Under the pieces are notes generated by a model. That model ran no database searches and was not told the DNA's origin. It saw only the letters and a list, made by a program, of their open reading frames with translations. DNA of 64,000 nucleotides from positions 37,821,612 through 37,885,611 of the forward strand of contig NC_031502.1 of the NCBI RefSeq assembly GCF_000237925.1, written 5' to 3'. Below, one piece after another: positions 11,001-20,680 of this stretch; the stretch's first letter is position 1, and each line of letters opens with the position of its first letter. The position numbers were made by a program, and so were the translations under genes. This stretch comes from Schistosoma mansoni. Lineage: Eukaryota > Platyhelminthes > Trematoda > Strigeidida > Schistosomatidae.

Positions 11001-11168
11001 ACTGTCGAGAAGATAAACACAGTCGTTTATTACTTTATGGAGGCCAATTTCGATAAGGGTTTCGATACCAAAATTAAAAAGTCCATAGGGATTTTGACCG
11101 TATGTTTCTGTGGAATCGTGTAGATGACGTAGTCTCCAAGCGAGTTGAGTACGGTTGTGGCTAGCAAG
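7898..11168 (-). CDS. 3' block of a split host gene, five phase-consistent exons
   Basis: Read on the minus strand, the exons are 11168-11000, 10363-10257, 9763-9717 (tentative), 9377-9249 and 8042-7898, ending in TAA. Every join keeps frame: A|TG makes Met, the second join is phase 0, AT|A makes Ile, and GA|G makes Glu. Donors are GTAAGT, GTATGT, GTAGGA and GTAAGT. The acceptors at 10363 and 9377 have strong pyrimidine tracts. The product is about 198 residues, including LASHNRTQLAWRLRHLHDST, GLFNFGIETLIEIGLHKVIN, NEWKSALYEPDNKPFC and LPPDLWIMRIDAKNPVPTSI. I do not recognise the family and see no signal peptide. No stop interrupts this block. It is probably the end of the gene whose start is at 17578, but the join to that part is not solved. 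A solo LTR and an Sm-alpha scrap sit in its introns. Confidence 0.6.
8617..8662 (+). ncRNA. Decayed Sm-alpha hammerhead fragment
   Basis: GTCCAGATGACGAGTCTCAAACAGGA is recognisable as the 5' half of the schistosome hammerhead (expected CCAGCTGACGAGTCCCAAATAGGA). The CTGACGAG core box reads ATGACGAG, and the GAAA strand with the cleavage site is not visible. It is a dead fragment. Confidence 0.55.
8876..9167 (+). repeat. Solo LTR, diverged relative of the 3039-6482 element
   Basis: TGTGGTGCATGC at the start, a GAGAAGATTCAGTTGAAGAG block in the middle, ACAAGTTGGTTTCT near the end and TTCACTACA at the end line up with the 271-bp LTR. No internal region lies beside it, so it is a solo LTR left by recombination. 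Its divergence says it is much older than the 3039 copy. Confidence 0.75.
9249..9377 (-). CDS. Exon of the minus-strand gene
   Basis: It has a strong acceptor (TTTGCTTTTGTATAG) and a consensus donor (GTAAGT). It encodes one base plus 42 codons plus two bases: KIMAQKSQKNEWKSALYEPD, then NKPFCITHSFSLLVSELVV. Its phase fits the exons on both sides. Confidence 0.62.
9717..9763 (-). CDS. Tentative small exon of the minus-strand gene
   Basis: This 47-bp piece (IHFHPKPKFYVVISM) has a weak acceptor (AACTGAG) and a GTAGGA donor. It is proposed because it supplies the phase change (0 to 2) needed between the exons at 10257 and 9377. Confidence 0.35.
10257..10363 (-). CDS. Exon of the minus-strand gene
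   Basis: Acceptor TTCCAATTTCAG, donor GTATGT. The only open frame starts with TG, which joins the A left by the exon at 11000-11168. It encodes IPDSSTFFESDRQSGWNLES, then QWDVLHNLYISVSFL. Confidence 0.62.
11000..11168 (-). CDS. Exon of the minus-strand gene
   Basis: Consensus donor GTAAGT after GACAGTA, and an acceptor ACTACAAG after a pyrimidine-rich stretch. It encodes 56 residues (LASHNRTQLAWRLRHLHDST at the start, VYLLDS at the end). A second frame is also open here but ends in a stop before the donor. The frame chosen is the one that chains to 10363. Confidence 0.58.
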
Positions 11169-11484
11169 CTTGTAGTATGAAGAAATAAATTGAAGCAATA
11201 TTAAGTAAAAAGTTAAATTAGTAAACTTCCAAAAATTCGAAATTGAAAATCAGAACGTGGAAAACAAACACATGATACATAACCTACCTATCACTGTATT
11301 GCTATGGATCGAACGAATACTTGATCAGTTAAAAGATGGACGCCAATATACGCAAATATGCAACAACAACTAGGAGATTAACCCAAGATAACTTTCTATA
11401 AAACACTGTAGTTTTTACTGTCAGTTAGTCCTATACAAATGAGTTGGAAATACAAAGTCTTTTCTTTAAGTAAATCCGAAATAC

Positions 11485-11529
11485 CTATGGTTCCAACGGA
11501 GTCTGAGCAAGTCATGATAAAACAATCAG
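11485..11529 (-). CDS. Possible exon linking the two gene blocks
   Basis: 45 bp between an AATTCAG acceptor and a GTATTT donor encode two bases, DCFIMTCSDSVGTI and one base. Its entry phase fits the exon ending at 15269, but its exit phase does not fit the exon at 11168. At least one more exon, or a different model, is needed. Confidence 0.25.
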
Positions 11530-12049
11530 CTGAATTTCGATGAATTCGACCTTATCAGCACAACGGTCATAGAAACAAAAAGCATAATACGATAGCATAC
11601 GATACAAGTAATATATTCTGGAGGCAATGTATTGATTGAAAGTAAAACCTGGGCAATTATTGAAAACGTTTGTCATATCTCCGACATTAGTTTGGATGAT
11701 TATTCCAAAAAACGGTTAGTAGGGTTTATGTATATCCCAGCAACTACCCCAAGACCTTATCATACATCAATGTATGAGTATCTTCTGCTGTTCTATCTAT
11801 GTATAACTCGTTGCTTACATCGATATATAAATTATGATTTCTTTGTAACAAATGTTTGCATACTTTAAAACCTGAAGATGGTGTTGTCTTGTGAAAGTTC
11901 AAACGAGAATGAAGCCTAAACAAACTGATATTATTCAATTGGAAACTGAGTAGCTTACAAACTGATTCCTTCTAATAACCTACATAATTTATCAAATTTA
12001 CTTTGTATTAGTATTTTATATTTAAGTATGTCATTAACCACTAACCTTT

Positions 12050-13417
12050 GAGTCTAAATTACCAGTAGACATTACTGCTATCTCTATAGCCGTCTGGATC
12101 TCGGGGTGGATATAACTTTCATGGTTGACTAACTCCTCTAGTTGTTCCTGAAACATGTTTTTGACTTTTTCATCATTAAGTTGGACTCTAAGAGGTTTTC
12201 TTGCTGTGGCTTTTCTATGTCCAGGAAGACGTAGACCAATACGAGCTCAAAACAGAGTATGATCCGAGTCCAAAGATAAGCTCCAGAAGGAGCAACAATC
12301 GTCTGTTGAGCCCCTCCAACGATGGCCAATGGTAATGTGATCTAATCGAGTCGACTGTGGAGGTTTCCAAGTCAGATGACGTTTCTCTTTTTGTTCAAAG
12401 TTGGCGTTTGCCGGAAGTAGACGGTTATCTGAGCATAGTTGGAACAGACGATCGCCATTATCTGTTCGCTGAGCCGCAACACCGTAAGATAAGCCCCCAA
12501 ATGCCCTGGTACGGCCGAGAGTGGGGAGAGTCCGCTCTCAATCTCGAAATGTTCTCACATGGACACGCGTATATAGCCTCTGCCAGGGAATTCCTACTCA
12601 CTGCCTTCTCGCACCACGGGTGTTGTTTACGAAATTGAGAGGACGAAAAGCGAATGTCCGGCGCTTTAACCGGGTTGGTGGACATGGAAAGTTCACCTAG
12701 GGGAGTCGGAAAACCCTGATTCCAAACCAATGGTGCACATGGGCTCCACTATCCTGAGGGAACAAATGGCGTATGAACTAATTGTTGGTCACCGGTCACC
12801 ATGGGACTGCATCTCCTGATGTTGCTCCACTACCTTGTGGATTAGACCTTTAGGTCGAAGGCTCGGGGTGTGGCCCCCTAAGAAAACCACCTGCTTCAGT
12901 CTGGGCACCTGAGCAGTATCACGGCCCTCACACAAATCAAATGAGATTTGTGAGGCGCATATTTATCTGGTGCTTCCTTGTACCAATATTTATGTGTTTA
13001 AATAAATAAAATAAAATGATTGCCTCTCAGTTTGGTTTAGCTTACCTACTTGAGTATCAAAACCACCTAACACTATCAATAAATCGGAGCGTTTGGCTTT
13101 TTAAGGGAGATTGGATAACTTCTTATAAAATCTACAATTTTTTTCGACCCGCAATCATCGGAGCGTAGGGGGAGATAACGAAAACACAACGGCGTATGTC
13201 CCCATATTTTCGAGTTCTTACTGTCCCGTTTAGTCAGGCAGCGCACAAGCGAATTTCTATTGGAACGCAGTCTAAAAGATCCTGTTTTGCTTGTGAATTT
13301 AATACTATACCTCCACCAATGAGGCAGCGGGTTCCCCAAATACTCGAGGGGCGAATCGTGCCGGTTCTTTCCATTGAAAAGGTGAGGTCAAGTGAATGAA
13401 CGTATTTGGGGCCTATA
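12050..13417 (-). mobile_element. RTE-like LINE fragment, endonuclease domain, split by an insertion
   Basis: On the minus strand the pieces read as an apurinic-type LINE endonuclease. At 13417-13017 they include VRTRKYGDIRRCVFVIS, an APT-like motif and GGFDTQVGKLNQTE (the GDFNAQVG-type motif). At about 12475-12050 they include RTDNGDRLFQLCSDNRL and TRLDHITIGHRWRGSTDDC. The two parts are separated by a plus-strand retroelement 3' end (12475-13016). The copy carries frameshifts and stops, and no RT follows at its 3' side. It abuts the 3' tail of a second LINE at 13418. Both probably lie in an intron of the minus-strand host gene. Confidence 0.75.
12475..13016 (+). mobile_element. 3' end of another non-LTR element, inserted in the LINE
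   Basis: This segment interrupts the minus-strand endonuclease reading and ends at 12999-13016 in an A-rich tail (TTTAAATAAATAAAATAAAA), as a plus-strand non-LTR insertion would. The rest resembles the untranslated 3' region of an abundant schistosome repeat (CTCTCAATCTCGAAATGTTC, GTGAGGCGCATATTTATCTG). I saw no coding potential or clear target duplication. Confidence 0.6.
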
Positions 13418-14880
13418 TCAGTCAGTCAGTCAGCTACAACGTAGGACCAGGCACATATATGCATCGGTCCAAGTTGCCATACCTCGTTAGCACAACAAGA
13501 TGAACACCGGATTCATAGAAGTAATTAATTTAGTGATGGTAGTATATAAAGAAAGGTTGTACATAAGGATATAGTACAGGAAAAAAAAGATATGAAGCAA
13601 TTTTAATCTGAAGGTTTAAGGGAAGATAAAGAGTGTATACACCTACGCTATTGTGATCGATTCTGAGCCATGTCACCTAGAGTCTCCAACCATTGGTTAC
13701 GATAGTCACGCGGACCCCAACCAAGTAGTCTGCATCTGCCAACATGGCTCAGAATAGAAGTTAGTGACTTCAAGCACTGATGCTATGTTTTAGTTTGGCC
13801 ACCCCTAACTCTCTTCCAACCATCCCTAATACTAGTCAGCATTGCGCGTCGTGGTAATCGGTGTTCAGGCATACGTAACACGTGGCCCAACCATCTCAGT
13901 CGATGAAGATTCATCACCTCATCAACTGATTGACCATCATTCCCTAATACCCTGTGTCTAACCTCACTATTACTTACCCGGTGATCCCAACAGATGCGAG
14001 CGATATTTCTAAGGCATCTGTGGTCAAATACTAGTAACCTACGAGTATCTTATACTCTTAATGGTCATGTTTCACAGCCGTAAAGTAAAACAGAACGGAC
14101 TGCCGCGCAGTATACTCGTCCCTTAATTGATAGACTAATATCTCATCTTTGCCACAGGTGACGTAAGTTGGTAAAAGCCAAAAGAGCTTTCTGAATTCGT
14201 GCAGAGATTCCGTCAGACACCAACCCATTAGGGCTGATCAAGTTTCCAAGAGAAGAGAACTTGTCGGTGCAGGCCAGTCCTGAAGCAACAATTTACATTT
14301 AGAGGTGGAGAAAAGCCTCCCAAACATCCTGGCATTGTTACTTAGTGCTACCAAAACACTGCATTTTATCAGCGTCTTCGCCAAACAAGACTATGTCATC
14401 TGCGTATTCAAAGTCGATAAGTGGACCTCCTAGAAGGATATCGATTCCTTAAAACTCAGTCGACTAGAACGTTATTTCCAGCAGTAGGTCTATGATGAAG
14501 TTAAACAAAAATGGAGATAGTGGACAGCCTTGACGGACACCACTTGAGGTTTTAAAATCAGATGACAGTTCTCCATAGGCTCTGACTCGACTGATGGTGT
14601 TCGAGTAAAGGGCCTTCACAAGGTTTATGTGCTTCTAATATACACCTTTCAATGACAGACACTACCACAAAACCTCTCGATCTACAGATTCAAATGCTGC
14701 TTTTAAGTCAAGAAAAACTATCACTGTCGGAAGATGATAACCATGCCTGTGTTCTAAAACCTGACGAATAGTGAACATGTGGTCGATACAGCCTGATTTT
14801 CTCGTGTTCAGGCTGGCGATGAGTTCGTTATTTCCAGCAGTAGGTCTATGATGAAGGTGAGCAGAAATGATTTACAATAA
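13418..14880 (-). mobile_element. RTE-like LINE, 5'-truncated: RT C-terminal part and 3' tail
   Basis: Minus-strand translation gives the RT motifs SSGVRQGCP (about 14530-14550) and GGPLIDFEYADDIV (about 14390-14435). These are followed by the C-terminal region typical of schistosome RTE copies, ending in WGPRDYRNQWLETLGDMAQN at about 13670-13730. The 3' untranslated part runs to a (TGAC)n-like tail at about 13418-13435. The copy starts within RT, has stops and frameshifts, and carries a 31-bp duplication. SR2/SR3-like is my best guess of family. Confidence 0.8.
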
Positions 14881-14964
14881 ACGTTTCTGTTAGGAAGGGA
14901 ATGACAGGTAACTACTGATGATTTGGAATACGTACTAATGCCAGTCTAACCAATCACAAGACAT

Positions 14965-15245
14965 GGAAAATAATTCAAGTGGTGAAATAAATTCAAAGGC
15001 TAATAAGTTAATTCCAATGAAACAAGAATCAGAAGTCGAGTCCATAGAAAAGGGAGTTCAAAGTGAAACAGCTGAGCAAGTGATCATTAATTTGGACTGT
15101 ATGACTCAACGGTAGCAACTAAGACCGGTTTTTAAGAGAAAGATGCCTCGAAAAACAGAGCTTTATTCTACTGATACAGAAAACCACATTTTTCTAGACT
15201 TTTCTGGATATCAGACACATTTCTATCCTAATGATTCAATAAAAT
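14965..15245 (+). pseudogene. Coding-like stretch with one internal stop; strand unsure
   Basis: From ATG at 14965 the plus strand encodes MENNSSGEINSKANKLIPMK and continues for 50 codons to TAG. The same frame then runs on for 45 codons (VFKRKMPRKTELYSTDTENH). The minus strand offers a competing exon at about 15226-15165 (DRNVSDIQKSLEKCGFLY) after a good acceptor. It lies next to the exon ending at 15269. It could be a relic, a small gene, or a shadow of an exon of the minus-strand gene. Confidence 0.25.
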
Positions 15246-15268
15246 ATTAGTTGTCAGAATGCACTTAC

Positions 15269-15407
15269 CATTTGAAGGTGAAATAACCTGATTGGACGCA
15301 CCGTCCGGTAGATTACGGGCTAACAAAACATAATAATTTTTCCTTGCCATATACAATGATAGGAAGTGTTGCTGAATACTTTCCCTCGAAATGGTTTTTA
15401 AACATGT
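15269..15407 (-). CDS. Exon 7 of the 5' block
   Basis: The acceptor ATATCCTAG is preceded by an AT-rich tract, and the donor is GTAAGTGC. It encodes 46 residues (SRESIQQHFLSLYMARKNYY, then VLLARNLPDGASNQVISPSN) and leaves one base. A more distal AG at 15429 would introduce a stop and a frame clash, so 15407 is preferred. Confidence 0.6.
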
Positions 15408-15554
15408 CTAGGATATTTTAGCCTATTTTCTGAAAATCCATTTAAAGACGCAAGTATAAACCCTCGCACCATACAATTATTTCAGAGATATTATTTGGTC
15501 AATATTATACTATCATAAACTAGCTAAAACTATTAAAAAAAACATAAAACTTAC

Positions 15555-15634
15555 ATGAATTAGCTCACTTTTGTCGATTAAATACTCAAAAGCATTTTCA
15601 ACGCAGGTTCTAAAGGTGAGTTTGTTTGGTGATC
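15555..15634 (-). CDS. Exon 6 of the 5' block
   Basis: Acceptor CACTTAACAG, donor GTAAGT. Two bases join the G of the previous exon to make Gly. It then encodes SPNKLTFRTCVENAFEYLID and KSELIH. Confidence 0.62.
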
Positions 15635-16121
15635 CTGTTAAGTGATTTGAATAATATATTAAAGTGTCAGAAAATATTTTCCACAAGAAATTGATCATAG
15701 GAATAACGGAGACACCATTGAGATGAATAAAGAAAAAAACTTGTACCTTATTACCAATGATAACTGACGTCTAATAAAGGTTAAATAACTAATACAGATG
15801 GATTGAGACCCCAAGTAATACTGCGAATTATATTTATATTTTAACTCAAGTCCAACTTTAGGTTTTATGAAAATTGAGTCAGCACAGGTGATTGAATTAC
15901 ATTTGCTTGCCAGTCTAAAGATGTGTTAACATAACTATGGTGGTCAAAACGCTGATGTATTGGCTGATTTTGATGACTAAATATATCATGTACATGCTGT
16001 TCGAACTAATTTTCGTGTGCTAAATCTAATAGTCCATAAATTGTATTACCACCAGGAATCCAGACGCGATAATCTTAAATGCATTTGAAGTCAAAAAATG
16101 AAAGTGTTACGAGCACCATAC

Positions 16122-16371
16122 CTTTAACTGCATTCCAAATGGCTTCAGATGAATCCAATTTTCGTTCAGAAAGCAAGTGATTGAAATTGACACCACAAGC
16201 TCTTCCATCAGGTCGATCAACTTTATTTAGTTTAACTAGTTCTTGAAATAGTAACTGAAAAATTTTACCTGATTTGAATATATTCGGAAACTCGGCCTTT
16301 ACTTGTTCACAATTAACAACAGAGTTTGCTAGCCAAACTGGTGAGTCGCACTCGTAAGCTCGATATAAATC
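16122..16371 (-). CDS. Exon 5 of the 5' block
   Basis: Acceptor TTAATTGACAG, donor GTATGG. It has 83 uninterrupted codons (DLYRAYECDSPVWLANSVVN, then KIFQLLFQELVKLNKVDRPD) and one leftover base. It has no in-frame ATG near its start, so a simple ORF scan does not show it. Confidence 0.65.
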
Positions 16372-16503
16372 CTGTCAATTAACATAATACTATTTTTACT
16401 TTTAAAATTTGTATTTCCTCCAAAAGGTTTGAGATCAGTTTGTTAGACTTGTAGGGCGTGATATTCACAGTCTGAAATAACTACTAATGAGAAATAGACA
16501 AAC

Positions 16504-16623
16504 CAATTCTCCAGAAACAAATGATGGAGGGGGACTAAGTACTTTGTCTTCACAAGTTTCATATCGAGCTCGGAATATCCCATGAGACAGTTTGTACATG
16601 CACTCAAAAGTGCAAACAAACTC
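16504..16623 (-). CDS. Exon 4 of the 5' block
   Basis: Acceptor GTAAATTTCAG, donor GTTTGT, exactly 40 codons. A second frame is open too, but it would hit a stop in the next exon, so the EFVCTFECMYK frame is chosen. Confidence 0.6.
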
Positions 16624-16655
16624 CTGAAATTTACAAGTCATGTATTTTATCTTAC

Positions 16656-16821
16656 AGGAAAAGAAAGCATTGATCCTTGAGATAATTCTTTAACTGAATG
16701 ATTTACATCAACATCTAGAAGCTCGTGCCCCATTAGAAAACTACTCACTGAACTCTGAACTTATGCGTAGAATTCTTTTGGACGTCTTAGTTCTTGGAAA
16801 GAGCCCAATGAATTGTTCACC
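16656..16821 (-). CDS. Exon 3 of the 5' block, with in-frame TAA
   Basis: Acceptor TGCGTGAAAAG, donor GTAAGA, and a 32-nt intron to exon 4. It reads VNNSLGSFQELRRPKEFYA, stop, then VQSSVSSFLMGHELLDVDVN and HSVKELSQGSMLSFP. Entry and exit phases fit both neighbours. Confidence 0.5.
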
Positions 16822-16903
16822 CTTTTCACGCACAAAATAAAGTACGTTATCTATATAACCTCCTAAAGGTTTACTAAAAGTGTTTCCAAAATACTAAACA
16901 TAC

Positions 16904-17255
16904 TTCTCCAGAGGTTTAAGTCCTCTAAAGTCGAAAAATCTAGAGCGTGGCTTTACAGATTCTTTTTGTGAGTCAGTAAAACTTGACTCAATTGATAAGT
17001 TTGCTATTTTTTCAATTTTTAGGGGATTCCCTTCAAAGTCGTCACATCTGCTAGACGTTTCAGTAAAGCGATCAGAAGAGTTTAGACACTCGTCTTCAGT
17101 ATCACAATTTATTTGACCATCACAAGGTGAATGAACAATTTTTGTGCACACAACTCCAAATTCTTGCTCCACAAATGACAACATCAGGAATAAAAAAATA
17201 CCGCCGTGGTTTGACAAACTATATTTTCGCAGATGACCTTCAAGCGGTCGAATTC
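16904..17255 (-). CDS. Exon 2 of the 5' block
   Basis: Acceptor CTACAACAATCAG, donor GTATGT. It has 116 uninterrupted codons, including IRPLEGHLRKYSLSNHGGIF, a hydrophobic LFLMLSFVEQ stretch, Cys-rich VVCTKIVHSPCDGQINC, and an acidic, Ser-rich second half ending RFFDFRGLKPLE. Confidence 0.65.
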
Positions 17256-17508
17256 CTGATTGTTGTAGTTAACTCACACCCAAAGAGAACAATGGTACGT
17301 TTGAAACCTTACACTATCAACTTTTTACTTTGGTTATTAAATTGTCTTAACTTGAACCTCATGTTATATCTGACTGTTGTCACTTGCTTTCATAAAAAAA
17401 TAGTAATGCATCCAATGTTGTGGAGATAATTAACATGGACTTAGTAAGTAACTAGTTTTTGCAATTATTTGCATTCCTTTCGTGAATTCTCATAAATTGT
17501 ACAATTAC

Positions 17509-17578
17509 CATTATTGACTGTGAAACTGTTAGAAGAAACATGTCCTTTCGTCTTTGGTTTCACTTTTGAACTTCCCAT
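17509..17578 (-). CDS. First coding exon of the 5' block
   Basis: Starts at ATG (17578) and encodes MGSSKVKPKTKGHVSSNSFT and VNN plus one base before a GTAATT donor. The basic N-terminus and the in-phase join to 17255 support it. Upstream in-frame sequence is not needed. Confidence 0.55.
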
Positions 17579-17714
17579 AGCTTGACACATTGATGATCAC
17601 TCACAAACACATCGCCGCACACATATGCTTCTTGATCGCAATTATCCAATGTTACGATAACAGAACTCTAATATATTTGCTGTTTATATTTACAGATCAC
17701 AGTGATGCCTTCAT

Positions 17715-17842
17715 TACATGTTTTATCGGGATACGCATCCCGGATTAAAACAATTACGGTTGAAATTACCAAGTACTCATGATTGTGGACAACAGGACCA
17801 AAATGAACCCGAACACGCCTGTTTCTGGCAACTTAAGTAACA
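17715..17842 (+). CDS. Possible divergent plus-strand exon
   Basis: After a TTTATATTTACAG acceptor-like site, an open stretch encodes FYRDTHPGLKQLRLKLPSTH, then DCGQQDQNEPEHACFWQL, with a GTAACA donor-like site or a TAA soon after. It lies about 140 bp upstream of the minus-strand start, so a divergent gene is possible. I do not recognise it. Confidence 0.25.
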
Positions 17843-18039
17843 CTCAGTATATTTTTCCTGTGTATAATTTATATTTAGTATACTAACACATTATATACGC
17901 CTGTAGCTTCTCTACGGTTACTGCTAGTCCCTAGCCCACTCAAAGGTGGAGAGTTGGGCATTGAGTAAGCATCCCCATATTGTACAAAACAACCTTGCAA
18001 TAAAAAAATTAACCAGAATTAACGATTTAAAACACTTCA

Positions 18040-20680
18040 AATCTGCCCTCTGAGTTGAAGGATCATCTTTCAGAAGAATTAGGACACCACATGGTGAAAG
18101 CCGAGATTCTTCGGAAGCACGAGACTGATTCCTCATACCGTAACCAGAGTAACAAATATTATAGGTACATGGAATATCTGAACAATGTGGTAGACTGGAA
18201 TGGTCGATCAAATAGGAATCTCACGGACTCAGGATCATCGAAGCGTCTAGAAAAATAAAGGAGGGGATCATAACAAATGATGTCCAGTGCTACATAATCA
18301 CCGATGATATCATCGAAGAAGTTAAAGACCGATTTTACGAGAGGCTTAATTTGATCATATAGAAGTGCTCGGAAAAGAACTTAAGAATCCTGATGAGTGA
18401 CTTATACGCCGAATACGGGATGGACAACAGCGGGTATGAATATATCATGGGGTGACATGGACTAACTAGGGGAAAGGAAGGAAAATGGGGACGGATCCGC
18501 AAACCTATGTCCATTCAACAAATCGCTAACAGACGGAACAATATTCCAACACAAATGCATGCAGAAAGCTAGATGGGTCTGACGGTATCACACTACAGAG
18601 AAACAGATAGATCGTATTTGCATCAGTAAAAGATTGAGAAGGACAATCGACGACATAGGAACCGGGAGACGAGCTGATTTATTTCTAGATCACCACCTGA
18701 TGGTTGCCAAGATGAAACTGAAGCTAAAGAAACACTGGACAACTGAGGGAACGGCATGACTGAGGTTCAATACAGCTTTCCTTCCACATGCGGACAAACT
18801 CAACCAATTCAAGAAAGTTCTCAGCATCAGGTTCTAAAAACTACAGGATCTACTTGAAGAAGTGGAAACCTCTATGGAGAACAACTGGAGATGGATCAAA
18901 GAAGCACTTACTTCGACATGTCAGGAGGTTCTGGGCCTCAAGAAGCATCATCATAAAAGTGGATCTCTATTTTAAGCCTGGACAAGACTCAAGAGAGGAG
19001 GAACAAGAAGACAGAAATTAATAACAGGCGAACAATAACACAGAAAGTCAGGACACAAGATAAATATACATAAGCAAACAAGCAGATGAAGAGGAGCGTT
19101 TGAGCTGACAAGCAAAAATACGTAAAAGAACTAGCAGCAACAGCAGTAAAATCTGCAAGAGAAGGAAATATAGAACAACTATATGGCACAACTAAGAAAC
19201 TGGTAAGGAAATATGGTTAACCAAAGAGACCGGTCAAGGACAATAAAGGCAAGCCAATCACTGAAATTCAAGGACAGAGGAACAGATGGGTGGAACACTC
19301 TGAGGAACTGTTAAGTACATCAACTTCTTTGAATTCACGGAATATCAAAGCGACATACAAAGACCTTCCTATAGATATCACTCCACCAACGATCGAAGAA
19401 ATCAGCATCGACAACAAACAAGTTGACAGAGGGAAAGCAGAGACTTGACAATTTACCACCTGAAGTACTGAAGTCAGTGATAGAAGCAACTGAAAATATG
19501 CTCGACATTCCATCGAGCTAAGATTGGAGGGAGAAACAAGTGTCGAAAGACAGGAAAGGTGGATACCTCATCAAGATACCAAAGAAAGAAGATCTGAGTA
19601 AGTGTAATAATTCAACTCAAGAGGTATCACACTACTATCAGTACCAAGAACATTTTCAACAGGGTGTCGCTGAAGCGGATGAAAGAATCAGTAGGCGCCC
19701 GAATTCAAGATTAACTTACCTGATTCCGTGAAGATCGATTGTATACAGACAGAATCGCGACACAACGGATCATTGATGGTCAGTCGATTGTATGGAAATT
19801 GTTATCATACATATCTTCCTTGATTATGAGTAGGCATTTGACAGTGTGGATAGGAGAACATTATGGAAACTTATTTGATACTATGAAGTACCTGAGATAA
19901 TCGCCAACATCTTACGAAATTTATTTTACAGAGTACAGTGCAAAGTGGTGCATGGAGGGCAGTTAACAGACTCGTTCCAAGTGAGGACTGAAATCAAACG
20001 AAACTGCCTACTCTCCCCCTTTCTCTATCTTCCGGTGGTCGATTGGATTTTGAAGACCTCGACATCTGACAGAAAGCACGTGATACAATGGACAGTTCGG
20101 AATCACTTAGACGATTCGGACTTCATAGATGAGCTACCCCTTTTATCACATACACATCAATAAATGCAGATGAATACAAACAATGTAGCAGCAGCCTCTG
20201 CATCAGTAGACTTCAACACACACAAAGGAAGAAGCAAGATCTTCAAACAAAACACGGAGAACACCAACCTAATCACACTTGATGGAGAAGCTCTGGAAGA
20301 TGTAGAAACCTTCACGTATCTGAACAGCATCATCGACGAACGTGAAGGTTCTGATACAGAAGTAAATGCGTAGATGGGCAAATCAAGGACAGCACTCCCG
20401 CAGTTGAAGAACATGTCAGACGCAAAATAACTGCCAACCAATATCAAAATGAGAATCTTTAATACGAATGTGAAGACAGTTCTACTGTATGGAGCTGAAA
20501 CATGTAAGACTACCACAACCATCATCAAAAACGTACAAGCAAATTTAAACAACTGTCTACGTAAGATACTGAATATCCGTCGTTGGCAGGATTCCATCAG
20601 CAACAGCCTTCTATGGGAGAGAACAAATCAGCTTCCAACTGCGGAGAAAATTAGGAAGAGAAGGTAGAGGTGGATAGCGT
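18040..20680 (+). mobile_element. Decayed RTE-like LINE, endonuclease plus RT
   Basis: The order and wording match a common schistosome RTE-type ORF. A GTWN-like start lies near 18168. The endonuclease is at about 18330-18720 (YGMDNSGYEYIMG, DHHLMVAKMKLKLKKHWTT). A linker rich in Lys/Gln follows to about 19200 and then the RT: TPPTIEEIS near 19385, GYLIKIPKKEDLSKC near 19560, FDSVDRRTLWKL near 19840, QCKVVHGGQLTDSFQVRT near 19940, and the C-terminal part VRIFNTNVKTVLLYGAETC-like near 20450 to RTNQLPTAEKIRKRR at 20660. It has many stops and frameshifts, so it is dead. It belongs to a different subfamily from the 13418-14880 copy. The 3' end is cut where a Gypsy relic begins. Confidence 0.8.

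Larger units (their letters stand above)
15269..17578 (-). pseudogene. 5' block of a split host gene, seven exons in phase, one in-frame stop
   Basis: Minus-strand exons: 17578-17509 (ATG, MGSSKVKPKTKGHVSSNSF), 17255-16904, 16821-16656, 16623-16504, 16371-16122, 15634-15555 and 15407-15269. Introns are 253, 82, 32, 132, 487, 147 bp; introns near 30 nt are known in schistosomes. All six joins keep phase (G|GA, AA|G, 0, 0, G|GA, 0). The text includes YSLSNHGGIFLFLMLSFVEQ, CMYKLSHGIFRARYETCEDK, GRACGVNFNHLLSERKLDSS and VLLARNLPDGASNQVISPSN. The third exon has one in-frame TAA after EFYA. A CAA codon there would restore agreement with the open frame on both sides, so this is a recent nonsense change, a rare allele or a sequencing error. 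The family is not recognised. The 3' continuation is probably 11168-7898. Confidence 0.6.

Noticed and set aside
15269-15429. Longer exon using the AG at 15430 (frame with MFKNHFEGKYSATL)
   Set aside because: It gives an early stop and a frame clash. The AG at 15408 gives a fully open frame in phase with both neighbours.
16741-16862. Exon frame with YFVREKGEQFIGLFPRTKT
   Set aside because: Attractive text, but its entry phase does not fit exon 2 and it ends in a stop. The alternative starting at 16821 fits both neighbours apart from one TAA.
17202-17255. Short exon EFDRLKVICENIVCQTTA followed by a 35-nt intron
   Set aside because: A single uninterrupted exon in another frame (17255-16904) chains with the ATG exon and needs no extra intron.
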